64,000 nucleotides of DNA from Phytophthora quininea (Eukaryota; Oomycota; Peronosporomycetes; Peronosporales; Peronosporaceae): positions 1 to 64,000 of the forward strand of contig JAAVTG010000957.1 of the NCBI GenBank assembly GCA_011947345.1. The letters are read 5' to 3'. The notes under the pieces are model-generated. The model was not told where the DNA came from, searched no databases, and saw only the letters and a program-made list of their open reading frames with translations. Made by a program: the position numbers and the translations under genes. The stretch's first letter is position 1, and each line of letters opens with the position of its first letter. Of the stretch, positions 43,201-53,880 are shown piece by piece.

Positions 43201-45763
43201 CGCTGCCGGCAATTGAAACACGAGCTCCGACCCGGAGTTACTCAAGCGCTTGGCACCAGGTACATATCGCTTAATGAACTTTTCAACCGCATTCACATCA
43301 CATGAACCATTCGGGGACTTGATCATCGTTAGGTTGTAGCCCGCCCCAAAGCGATTCTTTAGGAACAGTGATGTCCCAGCACACCGCAGTTGACCGTCCG
43401 CTAGAATGGCAATGCGGTCGCCAAGGATATCCGCTTCGTCCATAAAGTGTGTAGTCAACACAATCACGCAGTCTTCACGACTCTGTTGGAGCAGATTCCA
43501 CGTAAAGCGTCGGGAGTACGGATCCATACCAGACGTTGGTTCATCAAGGAAAACGAGCTTGCTGCCACCGAGAAACGCTAGCGCCACACTCAGCTTGCGC
43601 TTTTGACCGCCCGAAAGAGTCTTCGCGAGCGCGTGTCGGATCTCTGTCAGTCCGACGTCTTGGATCATCTTGTCCACACTGTCACGAAGACTGTTGCGCG
43701 GCACATGCTTCATCGTCCCGAATAAAAGCAAATGCTCTTCCACCGTCAGATCTTGGAAGAGAACGTCGTGTTGGGGACAGATACCGATGACGCGTCGCAG
43801 CTCATGGAAGTCGTTCTTGATCGAGCAACCATAAAGTGTTGCATCTCCGGCAGTTGGGGGAACAACCCGGTCAGCATCGAGATGATGGTGGTTTTCCCTG
43901 CGCCGTTGTGGCCAAGTAGAGCTGTGATCTGACCACTGTACATTGATAAATCCAAGCCAGCAACAGCAATTCGTTCCTCGCCATCTTCCTCGAGAGGAAA
44001 TACTTTTCGCAACCCGCGAATTTGCAGACATGTACCATTCCGTTCCTGAATAGCCAACGCCGGGTTGACAGGCTCGACGTACGCACTCTTGGCGGACGAC
44101 ATGTGAGAGGCGGTGTTGCTATCACCATCCACAAGTTGTGTATAGGCGCCGCCAGCTTGAGGCGACAATGTCAGGGTCGTATTTGTGTCGGATATTGTCC
44201 GGATGTCGTCGGTATCTGCCGAAGAAGTCCTAAACTTGCTAACCCAGTAGGTTTTCGTGAACAAAAGTACCAAGGTTTCCTCACGCCGTACTGCTGCGGC
44301 AGCACCTGCTCTAAATACCACCCGATAGCCACCAGCAAAACTGAATCCAGAAGCAAGAACAAACTCATCACAAAAGCGCTCGGAACTGTGACTGGTTCTT
44401 CCCGTAGTCCGATCGAATACGCAAAGCCCGTGCCAAGTTGAGCTCGCCGTAACATTTCGTCCACAGCCAACGCAAACGCTGTCGGTGGTGCCAGCGCAGC
44501 CCAATACTTTGGAGCGTTTGTGCTGGACGACTGCACCGCGAAGAAGGGAAAGAATAAAATGAGCCACAGAAGGACCGACGCGATGGCAGCAGTCCGCGAC
44601 TTGTTGAAAAACGGCGCCACGAAGTACGAAAAGGCTGTGATAGCCACACTGAGCGTCCAGAAGAGGAAGACCAGCGTCGCATACTCGACCGTGGGGAATA
44701 CGTTGCCATATTTGAGCTCGGCTGCGATCACAAACGCCAACGGCGTCGCCAGTAGCGCCGTCGTAAGGCACCACGAGCACAGTAACGTAGCATCCGACAG
44801 CCCCATGATTTTCATCACCTCGCGTAACCTGTTTTCCTTTTCGATGACCATCGTGGTCGTAGTAGTCGAGACAAATTTAATGTAGCTAACAAGGAAGAAC
44901 AGCCCCAGCACGGACTGTCCGCCCGTGTAGAACGACGACATGGTCGAGGACGGACCACCAATAGCTTCGAGTCCCCAAACCTCCAGATCCGAGCAAATCA
45001 GCGTCTCATTCGCAGCAAACTGCCGGGCTTCGGACGTGAACCAGAGAGTCCTCCAGCCTCCAGCCATTGAGTCCAAGTTCGCCAGCAGCAACAGAGCTGT
45101 AGCCAATAGCACGGGCAGAAACAGCTCAAACACCAGCGAGACTGGTCTCCTCCTCCTCAACAGCATGTTCTTCCACACCAAATTGGTGATTTGTCTCCAC
45201 GTCGAGGCTACCCACCCAGCTACTCCTGTAGCAGCAGTGGGGGTTATCTCTCCCTTTCGCGGCTCTGTGTGTTGTCGTCGTCGTCCGTAAATCCTCGAGA
45301 ACACCGCAATACTCAAAACAAGCGCAACGATTGCCGCTGTCACTGCGACCAAAATGGTGTTGGCGGACGAAAGTCCCGAGTCGCACTCGGTCTGGTACGT
45401 GAAGACGCTGTCGAAGAGCGACTTGCACGAGGCGACGGCGCTCGAAGACGTGTTACAGGAGCGTAGAGAGGCGGCCGCTTGACAGCACGAGGAAGAGGCT
45501 GAAGTGGACTGCTCGGAGCAGACCACTCGGCAGACAGAGTCCCCATTGAATGTCTCGTCGTCGTCTGAGGTGGCGGAGGCAGAGGACGACGAATTGCTGG
45601 CGTTGCGAGCAAGGAATTCGGCTGGCACCAGGTCGAAGAGACCCGAGTTGGTCACGCACAACCCGTAGCTGAGGTCGTTCTGCAGCACGGTGGTCACGCA
45701 GTCCGACAGCGCCGTCAGTGTGGCGCTCTCGGCGTCGTCCGAGGAGCCGGCGTCGTCTGCCAT
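40247..45763 (-). CDS. ABCA-family full-size ABC transporter (three frameshifts)
   Basis: About 1839 aa, intronless. The first ~160 residues ([16 protein letters not shown], Cys/Ser-rich) lead to a membrane helix ([19 protein letters not shown]). Then come the classical ABCA first helix ([19 protein letters not shown]), a membrane domain and NBD1 (Walker [10 protein letters not shown], signature LSGGQKRK, Walker [13 protein letters not shown]). A second membrane domain precedes NBD2 ([29 protein letters not shown]). Such pumps move lipids. Breaks: A4 at 44263-44266, near 43861-43866 right after NBD1 Walker A, and in the CA repeat 41028-41036. [14 protein letters not shown] at 45787 is an alternative start. 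Its first ~65 codons are copied at 51552-51745. Confidence 0.85.
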
Positions 45764-46389
45764 CGCAAGTGAGTCGGATTGTGACACCCAGGCGCTGATT
45801 AAAAAGCGTACTAGTACCCCATCATCCCCATGTTTAGTAATCGCGTATGTGCTTTCAGGTCAAGCAATCTCCGATCTGTGTCCAACGGAGCTCGGATTTG
45901 CTTCAACGCAGGCCGATAGCCTTCTTGCTGCAAGGTGGTGCTGAGGGAATGGTGTTAGAGTCCTTATACAGAGCTTCTGGAGTCTGCAGGGCTCTCTCCA
46001 ACATCGTTTAGACGCACCGTTCACTTTTGAGGAGTCCAACTTGCCTTCTAAACATTTCTACTCATGTATACTTTTGCTATTTTGCGAGTTCGGCGACGCT
46101 GTTTGGACACGTGATTTGAATCGTAAAAGCACGCTAGAGGGCTGTTTTAACATCCCACAAAGAGCATTGTATGAGGTGGCTACCCTCCAAGTGACCATAC
46201 CAGCAAGCACGACCATTATAATATAACAAGCCAGCTGGCTGCGCCGGAAAGAGATGCAGTTTTTGCATGAGCTCCGCATACTGAATTCAAATGAAAAATG
46301 TAATGAGCTAATGTCGCTCCAGTGGACTAAGCTAACAGCTAGGCTTCCACAGAACAATAGACAACATTGAGCAAGCAATATCCACCCTC
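45764..46389. other. Upstream region of the ABCA gene
   Basis: About 600 bp between the ABCA start and the end of the decayed helicase. No gene is recognised. It should contain the ABCA promoter. Confidence 0.4.
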
Positions 46390-47321
46390 CTCCTGGTGTG
46401 TCTCGTAGTCCAGAGCAATCTTGATGTGGCATCTCGACGTCGCGCGCGAAAGGGCAACGTAAAGTTGTCCGTGGACAAACACCGGCTGAAGCAAATATGG
46501 ACCCAGTTCTAGAAGTGTCTACCCTTGGCCTTGTTGATGGTCATGGCGAACGCTAATTGTACTGGGAATTGGCGTCTGCGTAGCTCAAACGGCAGCCCGG
46601 AGCCATATCGGGATACGTGGAATCATGGCCACCTTTCCGATGAGAATTCCCGTTCGATGGATTCGTACTCTTGCACCTCTCCAGGAAGCGCTTCGATGAC
46701 AGAGTTGTTTAGCTTGTGTGCGCCATCGTTTAGTGGCGTAAGAATCGCCCTGTTTGCGAAGAATCCTGTTCCAGATACTTTTCCGTTATGTCTCCGTACG
46801 CATGATTGATCAGGGCTTGATATTTTGGAAGTGGCGCATCCGTAGTTGTTAATACCATGTCTTGCTGGATTCTTGTGTAAATCGCCGTGCGCAGCACAAT
46901 TGTCGTTACGACCATCACCAACACGAAGCAAAAATTCTGCAAAGTCTTGATCTTCTGCAGCTGTTTCTGCATCCGTTGCGTTTTGAACCCATATATTCGT
47001 ACGCAGATGAAGAACTTGAAAGCCATGTCATAGTGATGAACGCTTAAGACAGCTGTCGATGACTCATTCTGGCGAAGCGTGAGAAATAACCGGTAACCAC
47101 TGACGAAAATCACCGGAAAGCAAGACCACTTTCCCTCCAAATGGATTATCGTTCCTCATGAGATCTTGTAGCGTGCGATTGATAGCTTGAAATCCTTACT
47201 TGACCATTAGCGAAGTTTCGTCCCATACTATTAGATCAACCCTCTGAATTAACTCGCGCGCTGAATTAGCCTTGAGATTTCACGTGGAAGATGAGTTCAG
47301 ATCCAAACCAAGTTGAAAGGT
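46390..47321 (-). pseudogene. Helitron/PIF1-type helicase, 3' half (dead)
   Basis: The - strand carries the C-terminal half of a Helitron-like PIF1 helicase in order: TFQLGLDLNSSST, ANSARELIQRVDLIVWDETS (Walker B-like DE), [20 protein letters not shown] (motif III), ILTPLNDGAHKLNNSVIEAL, LPFELRRRQFPVQLAFAMTI with NKAKGR, and VFVHGQLYVALSRATSRC near the end. Several stops and small shifts interrupt it. Upstream it is cut at TTAA by the piggyBac element and resumes at 51391. Helitrons are rolling-circle transposons; the Rep part is not visible here. Confidence 0.8.
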
Positions 47322-47370
47322 TTAACCCCCCATCCCGAAGGCCTGTATTTTGACGCGATTGGTCGAGGAG

Positions 47371-47395
47371 CTTATCGTGTATTTGACACGATAAG
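47371..47395. repeat. Subterminal palindrome of the piggyBac element
   Basis: CTTATCGTGT, 5-nt loop ATTTG, ACACGATAAG: a perfect 10-bp inverted repeat, a candidate transposase-binding site. Half-sites recur near the right end and inside the element's introns. Confidence 0.6.
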
Positions 47396-47643
47396 GAATT
47401 TAGACTTGATTTTTGTATGAGGGTATACAAATTTTCTGTCAACTAGGGGAGGTGTCAAGTGTGTAGACGTGGACACTTGCACGTAAAGGTCATCATCCGT
47501 GCATGGGACGCTGCCGCTACGAATTTCAAAATATTAGTTAGACGAGGTAACGGGAAGCTCGCCGTTCCCCGACATCAGAAATTGGAGGTTTGCTCGCGCG
47601 CCACTCGTTGGCTGTCACTCGAGATTTTGCGCCGTCGCGGAGA

Positions 47644-50600
47644 TGTCAGGTTTTCGCGCCCGATGGGGCGAACTGCGAAAGGAGGGCTGGACGTCGATCA
47701 AGCCGACAGGCCTGCAGGTCGACCACACCTACATTCGGCCCGGCAAGATCAAGAACGACGTGCGGGGGTCGACTACTTCGTTGGGCCGGAGGAGTTGATG
47801 GTGTACTTGGATAAACTGGATATCGGTAAGCGGGCATGCAGGAGCTATCATGTCGTCGTCCAGATCTAACATGTAACAGTTTGAAGAGGAGTTGGAGCGC
47901 CAGGAGAACGAAGACGAGAGCCACGAAGCGCATGAGAATAGCAGAGAAGCAGGTGCATCGCGCTAGCCGTCTATCGTATCCGATTCCTCCTAACGTGTTT
48001 GCTGTATCATGTCCGATACAGGAGAAGCTGAACTGACCCCACCGGAAGGCCAGTTGCCACCAACGACCCCAGCTTTGGGTAGTGTTGAGGTACTAGTGCG
48101 GTCAGAGCATAGTCCGCGCGAGACCGCATGTACGTCGACCATATAGAGATCTATCGTGTCCCAGACATGCTCTAACTACTCTTGTATCGTGTATTATACA
48201 GTGAACATGAACAATTCTGTGCCAGATCAGGCTACTGGACGTTCAACCGGTACTTTTGTGACAGTAATATCATTGAGTTTATACAAACTGTTGCTGTGGT
48301 AGATGCTTCAGAGAGGCGGAACTTGAGTGCCGAGTTTGCTGAAGTTGCGTCGGGCAGCGCCGACGAAAGCCGACCCCTTTGACCGCCGTCCCCCATGTCG
48401 CTTCCGACGAAGGCGATGAAGACGAGGATCTGTGTCCCACGTCCCCGCATGTACCGACAGTGCGGATAGTAGCGACTCTGAAGAGGTGACTGCTGATGTC
48501 GAGAGTGTCGATGATACGTCTGTCACCGCGTCAGGTACGATACCTATACCATACACGATAAGGATGCATGATACGATACACTAACATGTACGATTGCTGT
48601 TTGTGTTAGATATCAATGTAACTAAATCCGATAACAGCTCGGACTTTGCAGCGCTTGAATCTGAAGGGGAGAACGATGACGGTTTTGGGGATAGCGACGA
48701 CGACTTCGAGTTTGATGCAGCAGATATATATGAAGACGATGATGATAACGCTCCCCAGACATGGGGATTGACGAAGAACTGATTGCAGCTGCTGGAGATT
48801 TGAATGGTCTGACCGTGCAGAATCTTGGTCGCCAACGGAACGCTCCCATTCTGCAGGAGATGGCGCAGACAGGATGGCTTGACGCCGTAACCGAAGAACC
48901 GTACCCATACATGGAGAATCCGTTCGAAGCACGCCCACCTAATGCTATGCTTGAAGACTATCCTCAGCTATTCAACGGAGCGCATGGTTCAACCCAGTCG
49001 GCTTTGGATGCCGCTTCAACTCCAGCAAGTGCTCTGTTCTACTTCATGGCGCCGCATCTTTGGGAGGACATAGCCGTAGCCAGTGAAAATTACTTTCAGG
49101 AAAAGGTTGACGAGCGTGTGAATGGTCAGCTTGAACGACAAATTGCACGTGAGCGGAAGAAACCTGGTTTTCGGCGCCAGACTCGTGAGCAGATTTGTAC
49201 CAAGTTGCTGCAGACCGCGCCGATCACGGGGAGGGACTTGTGTGTGTTCATCGGGCTGTTAGTTGCGAGGACCATTTGTCCTAACAAAGAGAAGATCCAA
49301 AACCACTGAAAGACTACTGACGAGGGTGGGATTCCACGAGGCTGGTTTGGGAGCTTTATGGCACGCGATCGTTTTGCACATATATCGCGGAATCTTCACT
49401 TCAGCAGCAACACAGACCCTCGTGCTGCAACCGATAGGGCGTGGAAGTTGCGACCAGTTATTGAAGCTCTGCAAGAAACCTTACGGGCGGGTTACATTCC
49501 ACCTCCGATCATGTCTTTTGATGAAGCCATGTTCCCGTCGCGGTCATCGTTCAACAGGATGCGGGTTTATATGAAAGATAAGCCGCACAAGTACGGCACC
49601 AAGCTATTTATGTTGTGCTGCTCGCACACAGCGTATTGCATTCGGTAAGTACAAGAGCGTGTCTTCGGAAACGGTTTTTTGAAACGCTAAGTCGTTTATC
49701 GTGTCTAATACGCGATGCCAATTTGTCGGATTGTATAATACAGGTTTGAGGTTACTTAGGCAAAGCTGGAACTGTAAATGGAGCGGTGCTACGCGACGAG
49801 CGTACAGGACCTGTTGCAGTGGTGCGCAATCTCCGTGCTGCATTCGGAGAGAAGCCCTTCCAGCAGATGCGATTGATTGGCATCGACAGGTTCTATACGT
49901 CTGTTCCCCTGGCCTTGGAATTGCTAGCTATGGGGTATTACAGCGTCGGGACTGTGATGACCAGCCGTCTGGGTTTGGCTGCAGGAGTCGTCCGTGACAA
50001 GAAAAAAAAGAGAAAGGAGCAGTCGCGTCCGCAATCTATCGAGCGCGGAACATACACATTTGCTGAGTCAAGTTTGGTTCCATCTATGAAGACAATCAAG
50101 TGGTGGGACAACCGTCCAGTATACGTCTTGAGCACTGGAGGTAGTACAATGGTAGACCGTATCGTCCGTCGTGCCAAGAGCAGTGCACAGGAGGAAGTCG
50201 CTTGCCCGACTATCAAACGTATATGGGAGGCGTTGATGTACACGATCAACTCCGACTTCAAAGGTATTTTATCCTGTATTATACAAGTTCTATGATTTTC
50301 TAATCATGTATTGTCCACGATACTGCAGGTACTCACTCCAAATAGCACTCAGGCTCAAAAAGTACTACAAAAGTCTATTCTTTGGCTTGGTAGATCTCGC
50401 ACTCGTGAACGCCTACATTGTCTACAATCGTGCTCGTGTGGCTGCACTCAAGCCGAGGGTCTCACACGTCGCCTTCATGAAACAGCTGCACCTCGAGCTC
50501 TGCCAGATTAGCGTTACGGACTGGGGGAATTGCAACGTGCTCCTGGACTCAATTTGACGCCATCAAAGAGACGTGCAGGTGCTGCGGCAAAGCACATGCC

Positions 50601-51000
50601 TGTCAAGATCGAGGCCAAGCGCAAAGCAAACACGGAAGGCAAAATGAAGTCACGTCAGCGAGCCTGCAAAGTGTGCTCTTTACTGAAAGAGAAGGTCACA
50701 GGCGGCGACACGTCCTTCCAGTGCAGCGCCTGCGTGTTGACAACGACCGATAAGAAGACTGGTGACGAGAAAACATCCCCGGTGTATCTCTGCAACAAGG
50801 TCAAGTACGCGTACGATGGACAAGCTCGTACCTGCTTCGAAATATCGCACACCTGCTGGCGCAACGGGACGGTCAAGCCCAGTCGCAGCAAGCGCAAAAT
50901 CCGAGTCCGCGCTGCTGAAGGAGGAGAGGAAGGAGCGAGTGACGAAGGGGCGCCACCGCCACAGCGCCAACGAGTGTCTGCTGCCGCAAGCAATCAGTGA
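47644..51000 (+). CDS. piggyBac transposase (multi-exon, several frameshifts)
   Basis: The N terminus (GFRARWGELRKEGWTSIKPT, GVDYFVGPEELMVYLDKLDI) has the layout common in oomycete piggyBac-type proteins. A base loss in G5 47764-47768 separates its two parts. Acidic exons (FEEELERQENEDESHEAHEN; DSDDDFEFDAADIYEDDDD) precede the DDE_Tnp_1_7 core: first Asp in IMSFDEAMFPSRSS, second in LIGIDRFYTSVPLA, third in KWWDNRPVYVLS. Helical end YYKSLFFGLVDLALVNAYIV, then a Cys/His domain (CKVCSLL, FQCSACVL, CFEISHTCW) that binds DNA in this family. Introns interrupt it near 47830-47878, 47955-48020, 48080-48200, 48535-48609, 49647-49743 and 50263-50328. Base shifts near 48760 and 49752 also need correcting. 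Confidence 0.75.
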
Positions 51001-51390
51001 TTGCTTGCGGGAAGGTGGTCACGCAGCACTTGATTGTTGGACGCGCTCTAATTTTGTCTTCATTTGAGTATAAGCCACACCAGCTAATTGGAATCTCTAA
51101 AAATCGAGAAAAATTGCATGGTCTCTCTCACGTTCGTGTGATTGCCTGTCTTGGCTCTGTGCAGGACAGACACGATAAGCCTACCCTACTTATCGAGTCT
51201 AATCGAAGGCTATCAGTACTTGGCAAGCGGATCAGGACAGGATAAGAGATCGAGGGGTGGGGGTTTGCATGAGTTTTGTAACAGGACATGTTAATGTTTA
51301 TCTTTGATATTGTATCGAACCCCTTACCCTTTAATACACGATAGTTCAGGCCACAGGCGCAAAAATTCTGCTTGGAGTTGGAGGGGTTAA

Positions 51391-51551
51391 TGCGAGGTCC
51401 TTCCGCACATCAATAGCGTAGAAGCAACGCCACTGGATGCTATCGCAAGCGCAACCTTTCCTTCCGATTGGTCGGTCGCCAGAATCGTTTGCAGCAAAAC
51501 TGACTTTCCTGTTCCGCATGGGCTATCCAAGAAAACCTGTTTGAAGGTCTC
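51391..51551 (-). pseudogene. Helitron/PIF1-type helicase, Walker A part
   Basis: Reads KQVFLDSPCGTGKSVLLQTI and then KVALAIASSGVASTLLMCGR followed by TSH and a stop made by the TTAA itself. GTGKS is the Walker A P-loop and ASSGVA..LL..GRT the next PIF1-helicase block. Joined across the piggyBac insertion, the frame continues directly into TFQLGLDLN at 47321. At its 5' side it is fused in frame to ABCA sequence. Confidence 0.8.
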
Positions 51552-51745
51552 TTCGTCGTCTGAGGTGGCGGAGGCAGAGGACGACGAATTGCTGGCGTTG
51601 CGAGCAAGAAATTCGGCTGGCACCAGGTCGAAGAGACCCGAGTTGGTCACGCAGAACCCGTAGCTGAGGTCGTTCTGCAGCACGGTGATCACGCAGTCCG
51701 ACAGCGCCGTCAGTGTGACGCTCTCGGCGGCGTCTGCCATCACGA
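51552..51745 (-). pseudogene. Captured 5' fragment of the ABCA gene
   Basis: Starts [18 protein letters not shown] and follows the ABCA N terminus ([40 protein letters not shown]) almost base for base, then changes abruptly to helicase after EETF. Compared with 45553-45763 it has lost a short GSSDD-encoding segment near the start and carries a few substitutions. Same strand as ABCA, about 5.8 kb away. It encodes no complete domain. Confidence 0.8.
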
Positions 51746-51835
51746 AAGGGATTCGAAGCAGGTTTTACTACTAGTAATATAAAAGCGTCATGCAAGAAAA
51801 AAAAACTTCATACTTAAGCGACGACACTTGCATTG

Positions 51836-52903
51836 CTACTTGATGTTCCGACCGATAACCCCGGTAACCCACGACCGCGACGCCTTGAAGTCGGCATTGG
51901 GGAAGCGCTTCAGAGCTTCCCTGCGGATCCACTCGCGATCCATGGCCCCGTGTTCCTGCAACAGGATTGTCTTCTTCGTGTTGGTCCAGTTTCCTCTTAG
52001 AGCATTTCTTGTCGACGTTTGCGTGTTGGTTCCGATCCCATGATCTCGTGCTGGTTCACCCACCACTTGTGGCATTTTCTTGGCGTCAACCCCCATCCCG
52101 CGAATTTCGGGTCGTTCCAAGCTCGGGACGGAACGCCATCGTAGTTCACATCACTTCAATACCGTCTGCTTTTGCTCGATAGCGTGCTTGGTGCGGGGGT
52201 CGTGGGGTCATTGTGTCCTCACCAACGATCTCGTACCGAACCTGCATCAGTTCCTGCATAAACGGCTCAGTCATCGCCATCACTCGAGTGTTCATTCTTG
52301 CCTGAGCCGCCGCCTGGCACATCAGTCTGCCTGGGCTACCAGCTCGTCGATTGGTGTTGTCTTGGGGTTGCGCAACTTGAGCCAATTGTGAAATTGGCCG
52401 ACGAAAATCTGCTGGAAGAATCGTATATGAACTGGTAAATGCGCGGCGAGCTCATGGTGTGAATCACCGTCGACGGAGCGGAAAAAGGTGAGTCCTTTCA
52501 CGTTGAAGGTCAGCAGGATCAGGTCCTCGATCTGCTCGGGTCCGGCTAGGCGTAGTAGCTAGCCCCTTCGGATTTCCCCTTATCCTTCAAGACCTTGTAC
52601 TTGCTATTCAGCTTCCGTTTGCATTCTTTGTAGTTACTTAGTCTCAGAGGCAACAACAAGTTCTTGAATGACGGCGACCGTCCCTGGGTTCGCTTCCAAG
52701 TGCGGTTTTATCCAGGTGACCGTATCAGCTGGCTCGGATTCCCTAGCAGGCTCCAAACCTTTTCCCTCTAAGTCGTCATTCGGTAGTGGGCCGGCAGATT
52801 CCGCAGTGTCGTTCTCCACGGGATTCAGCAGCAACTGTAGATCATGCACAGCAGCCTGTGCTTCGTCCTTGTCCGAGTTCAACAGGAACCGTAGCGACGC
52901 CAT
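51836..52903 (-). pseudogene. Degraded or heavily frameshifted gene, putative DNA-binding protein
   Basis: From the ATG at 52903 (MASLRFLLNSDKDEAQAAVH) coding-like pieces follow in successive frames: HLEANPGTVAVIQELVVASE, YKECKRKLNSKYKVLKDKGK, EQIEDLILLTFNVKGLTFF, RFFQQIFVGQFHNWLKLRN, MNTRVMAMTEPFMQELMQVR. The end, DREWIRREALKRFPNADFKA with SRSWVTGVI, has the pattern of a CENP-B-like helix-turn-helix. At least five shifts are needed, so either it is a pseudogene or base errors are dense here. I cannot name the family. Confidence 0.4.
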
Positions 52904-53139
52904 GGTTCGACTCGTTCGCCCCGAGCTCGATCTACTCGATCGGGGATTCTGCGTTCCAAGAAAACTGGAGATTGCCACCCACCAAGTCCTCAAAGGTTCA
53001 CTCCTGGAAAAATACTCATTCCTGGAAAATCGTTTGTCTCGAGTAGCAATCTCGTACGGCGAGCAGACTTGTTGACCGAGCGTGGCCAGCAGCTTGTTGC
53101 AGCGCAAGGTGTCGGGCAGCGAGTAGAACGGCAATAGCG

Positions 53140-53880
53140 GCCCACTTCGAGGAGCAGCGGCCTTTTTCCAAAAACCACCAGCGGCCCATTTCGCTGTGGA
53201 TTGCGACCCACTTCATTAGACCTGCCTGTTCTTTTGTATGGCGTCTGCAACAATTTGGGTAGTGTCTATATTTAGGACCGCCAACCCTTTTTGAAAAACG
53301 AGGGTTTATTTTGTAAAACAACAAGGATGGGACAGTTTGAAATGAAAAAGCCCATCTCCATTAGATTCCTCCATAATTGGTAAAACATATCAATCATTTT
53401 TTACGAAAAATAAGATTTTGGGGACGAAGTCCCCACTTACAATGATGTTAAATTGCTCCTCTTTAATGTATGTCTTACCTTGCTTTATAATAGATGGTAA
53501 AGAGTTGTCGAGATTTAGGGTTTACATCGATAACCCCGTGCAGGGCCCAAAAATGGCTCTTTTCACCTCGGTTGAATGACCTTGAGTGGACCACATAGTA
53601 GCAAAAACACGGAACAATAGTTTTTTCAGAATGCCACCTTGAACTAGAAAATGGAATGCCATTAAAGTGGGGGAAACGATTTAGTTCTACAATAAAATGC
53701 TAATTAAACTAAGAAGCGCATGCTTTGGGAGGATTTACATAAAATACTACAGATTAATAATGTCTAAATTGTTGCTTGATGACGCCGATTAGCTGCGCTG
53801 TTAAGCCGACAGCACCCTTTGTGAAGAGTAAATTAGCCAGTCTACGCAAGCAAAGAAGGAAGCAAGCAATTATCTTTGTC
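53140..53880. other. AT-rich region without genes
   Basis: Markedly AT-rich from about 53250 to 53780, with homopolymers and no long open frame. No transposon ends seen. Confidence 0.4.

Larger units (their letters stand above)
47322..51390 (+). mobile_element. piggyBac transposon inserted at TTAA in the helicase gene
   Basis: Flanked by TTAA at 47322-47325 and 51387-51390, the target duplication of piggyBac elements. The ends are inverted: TTAACCCCCCATCCC on the left, TTAACCCCTCCAACTCC on the right (reverse complement). A perfect 10-bp palindrome (CTTATCGTGT/ACACGATAAG, 47371-47395) lies 45 bp inside the left end. The related ACACGATAAG occurs near the right end (51170-51179). About 4.06 kb, carrying one transposase gene on the + strand. 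Removing it rejoins the two halves of the helicase in the same frame. Confidence 0.85.
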
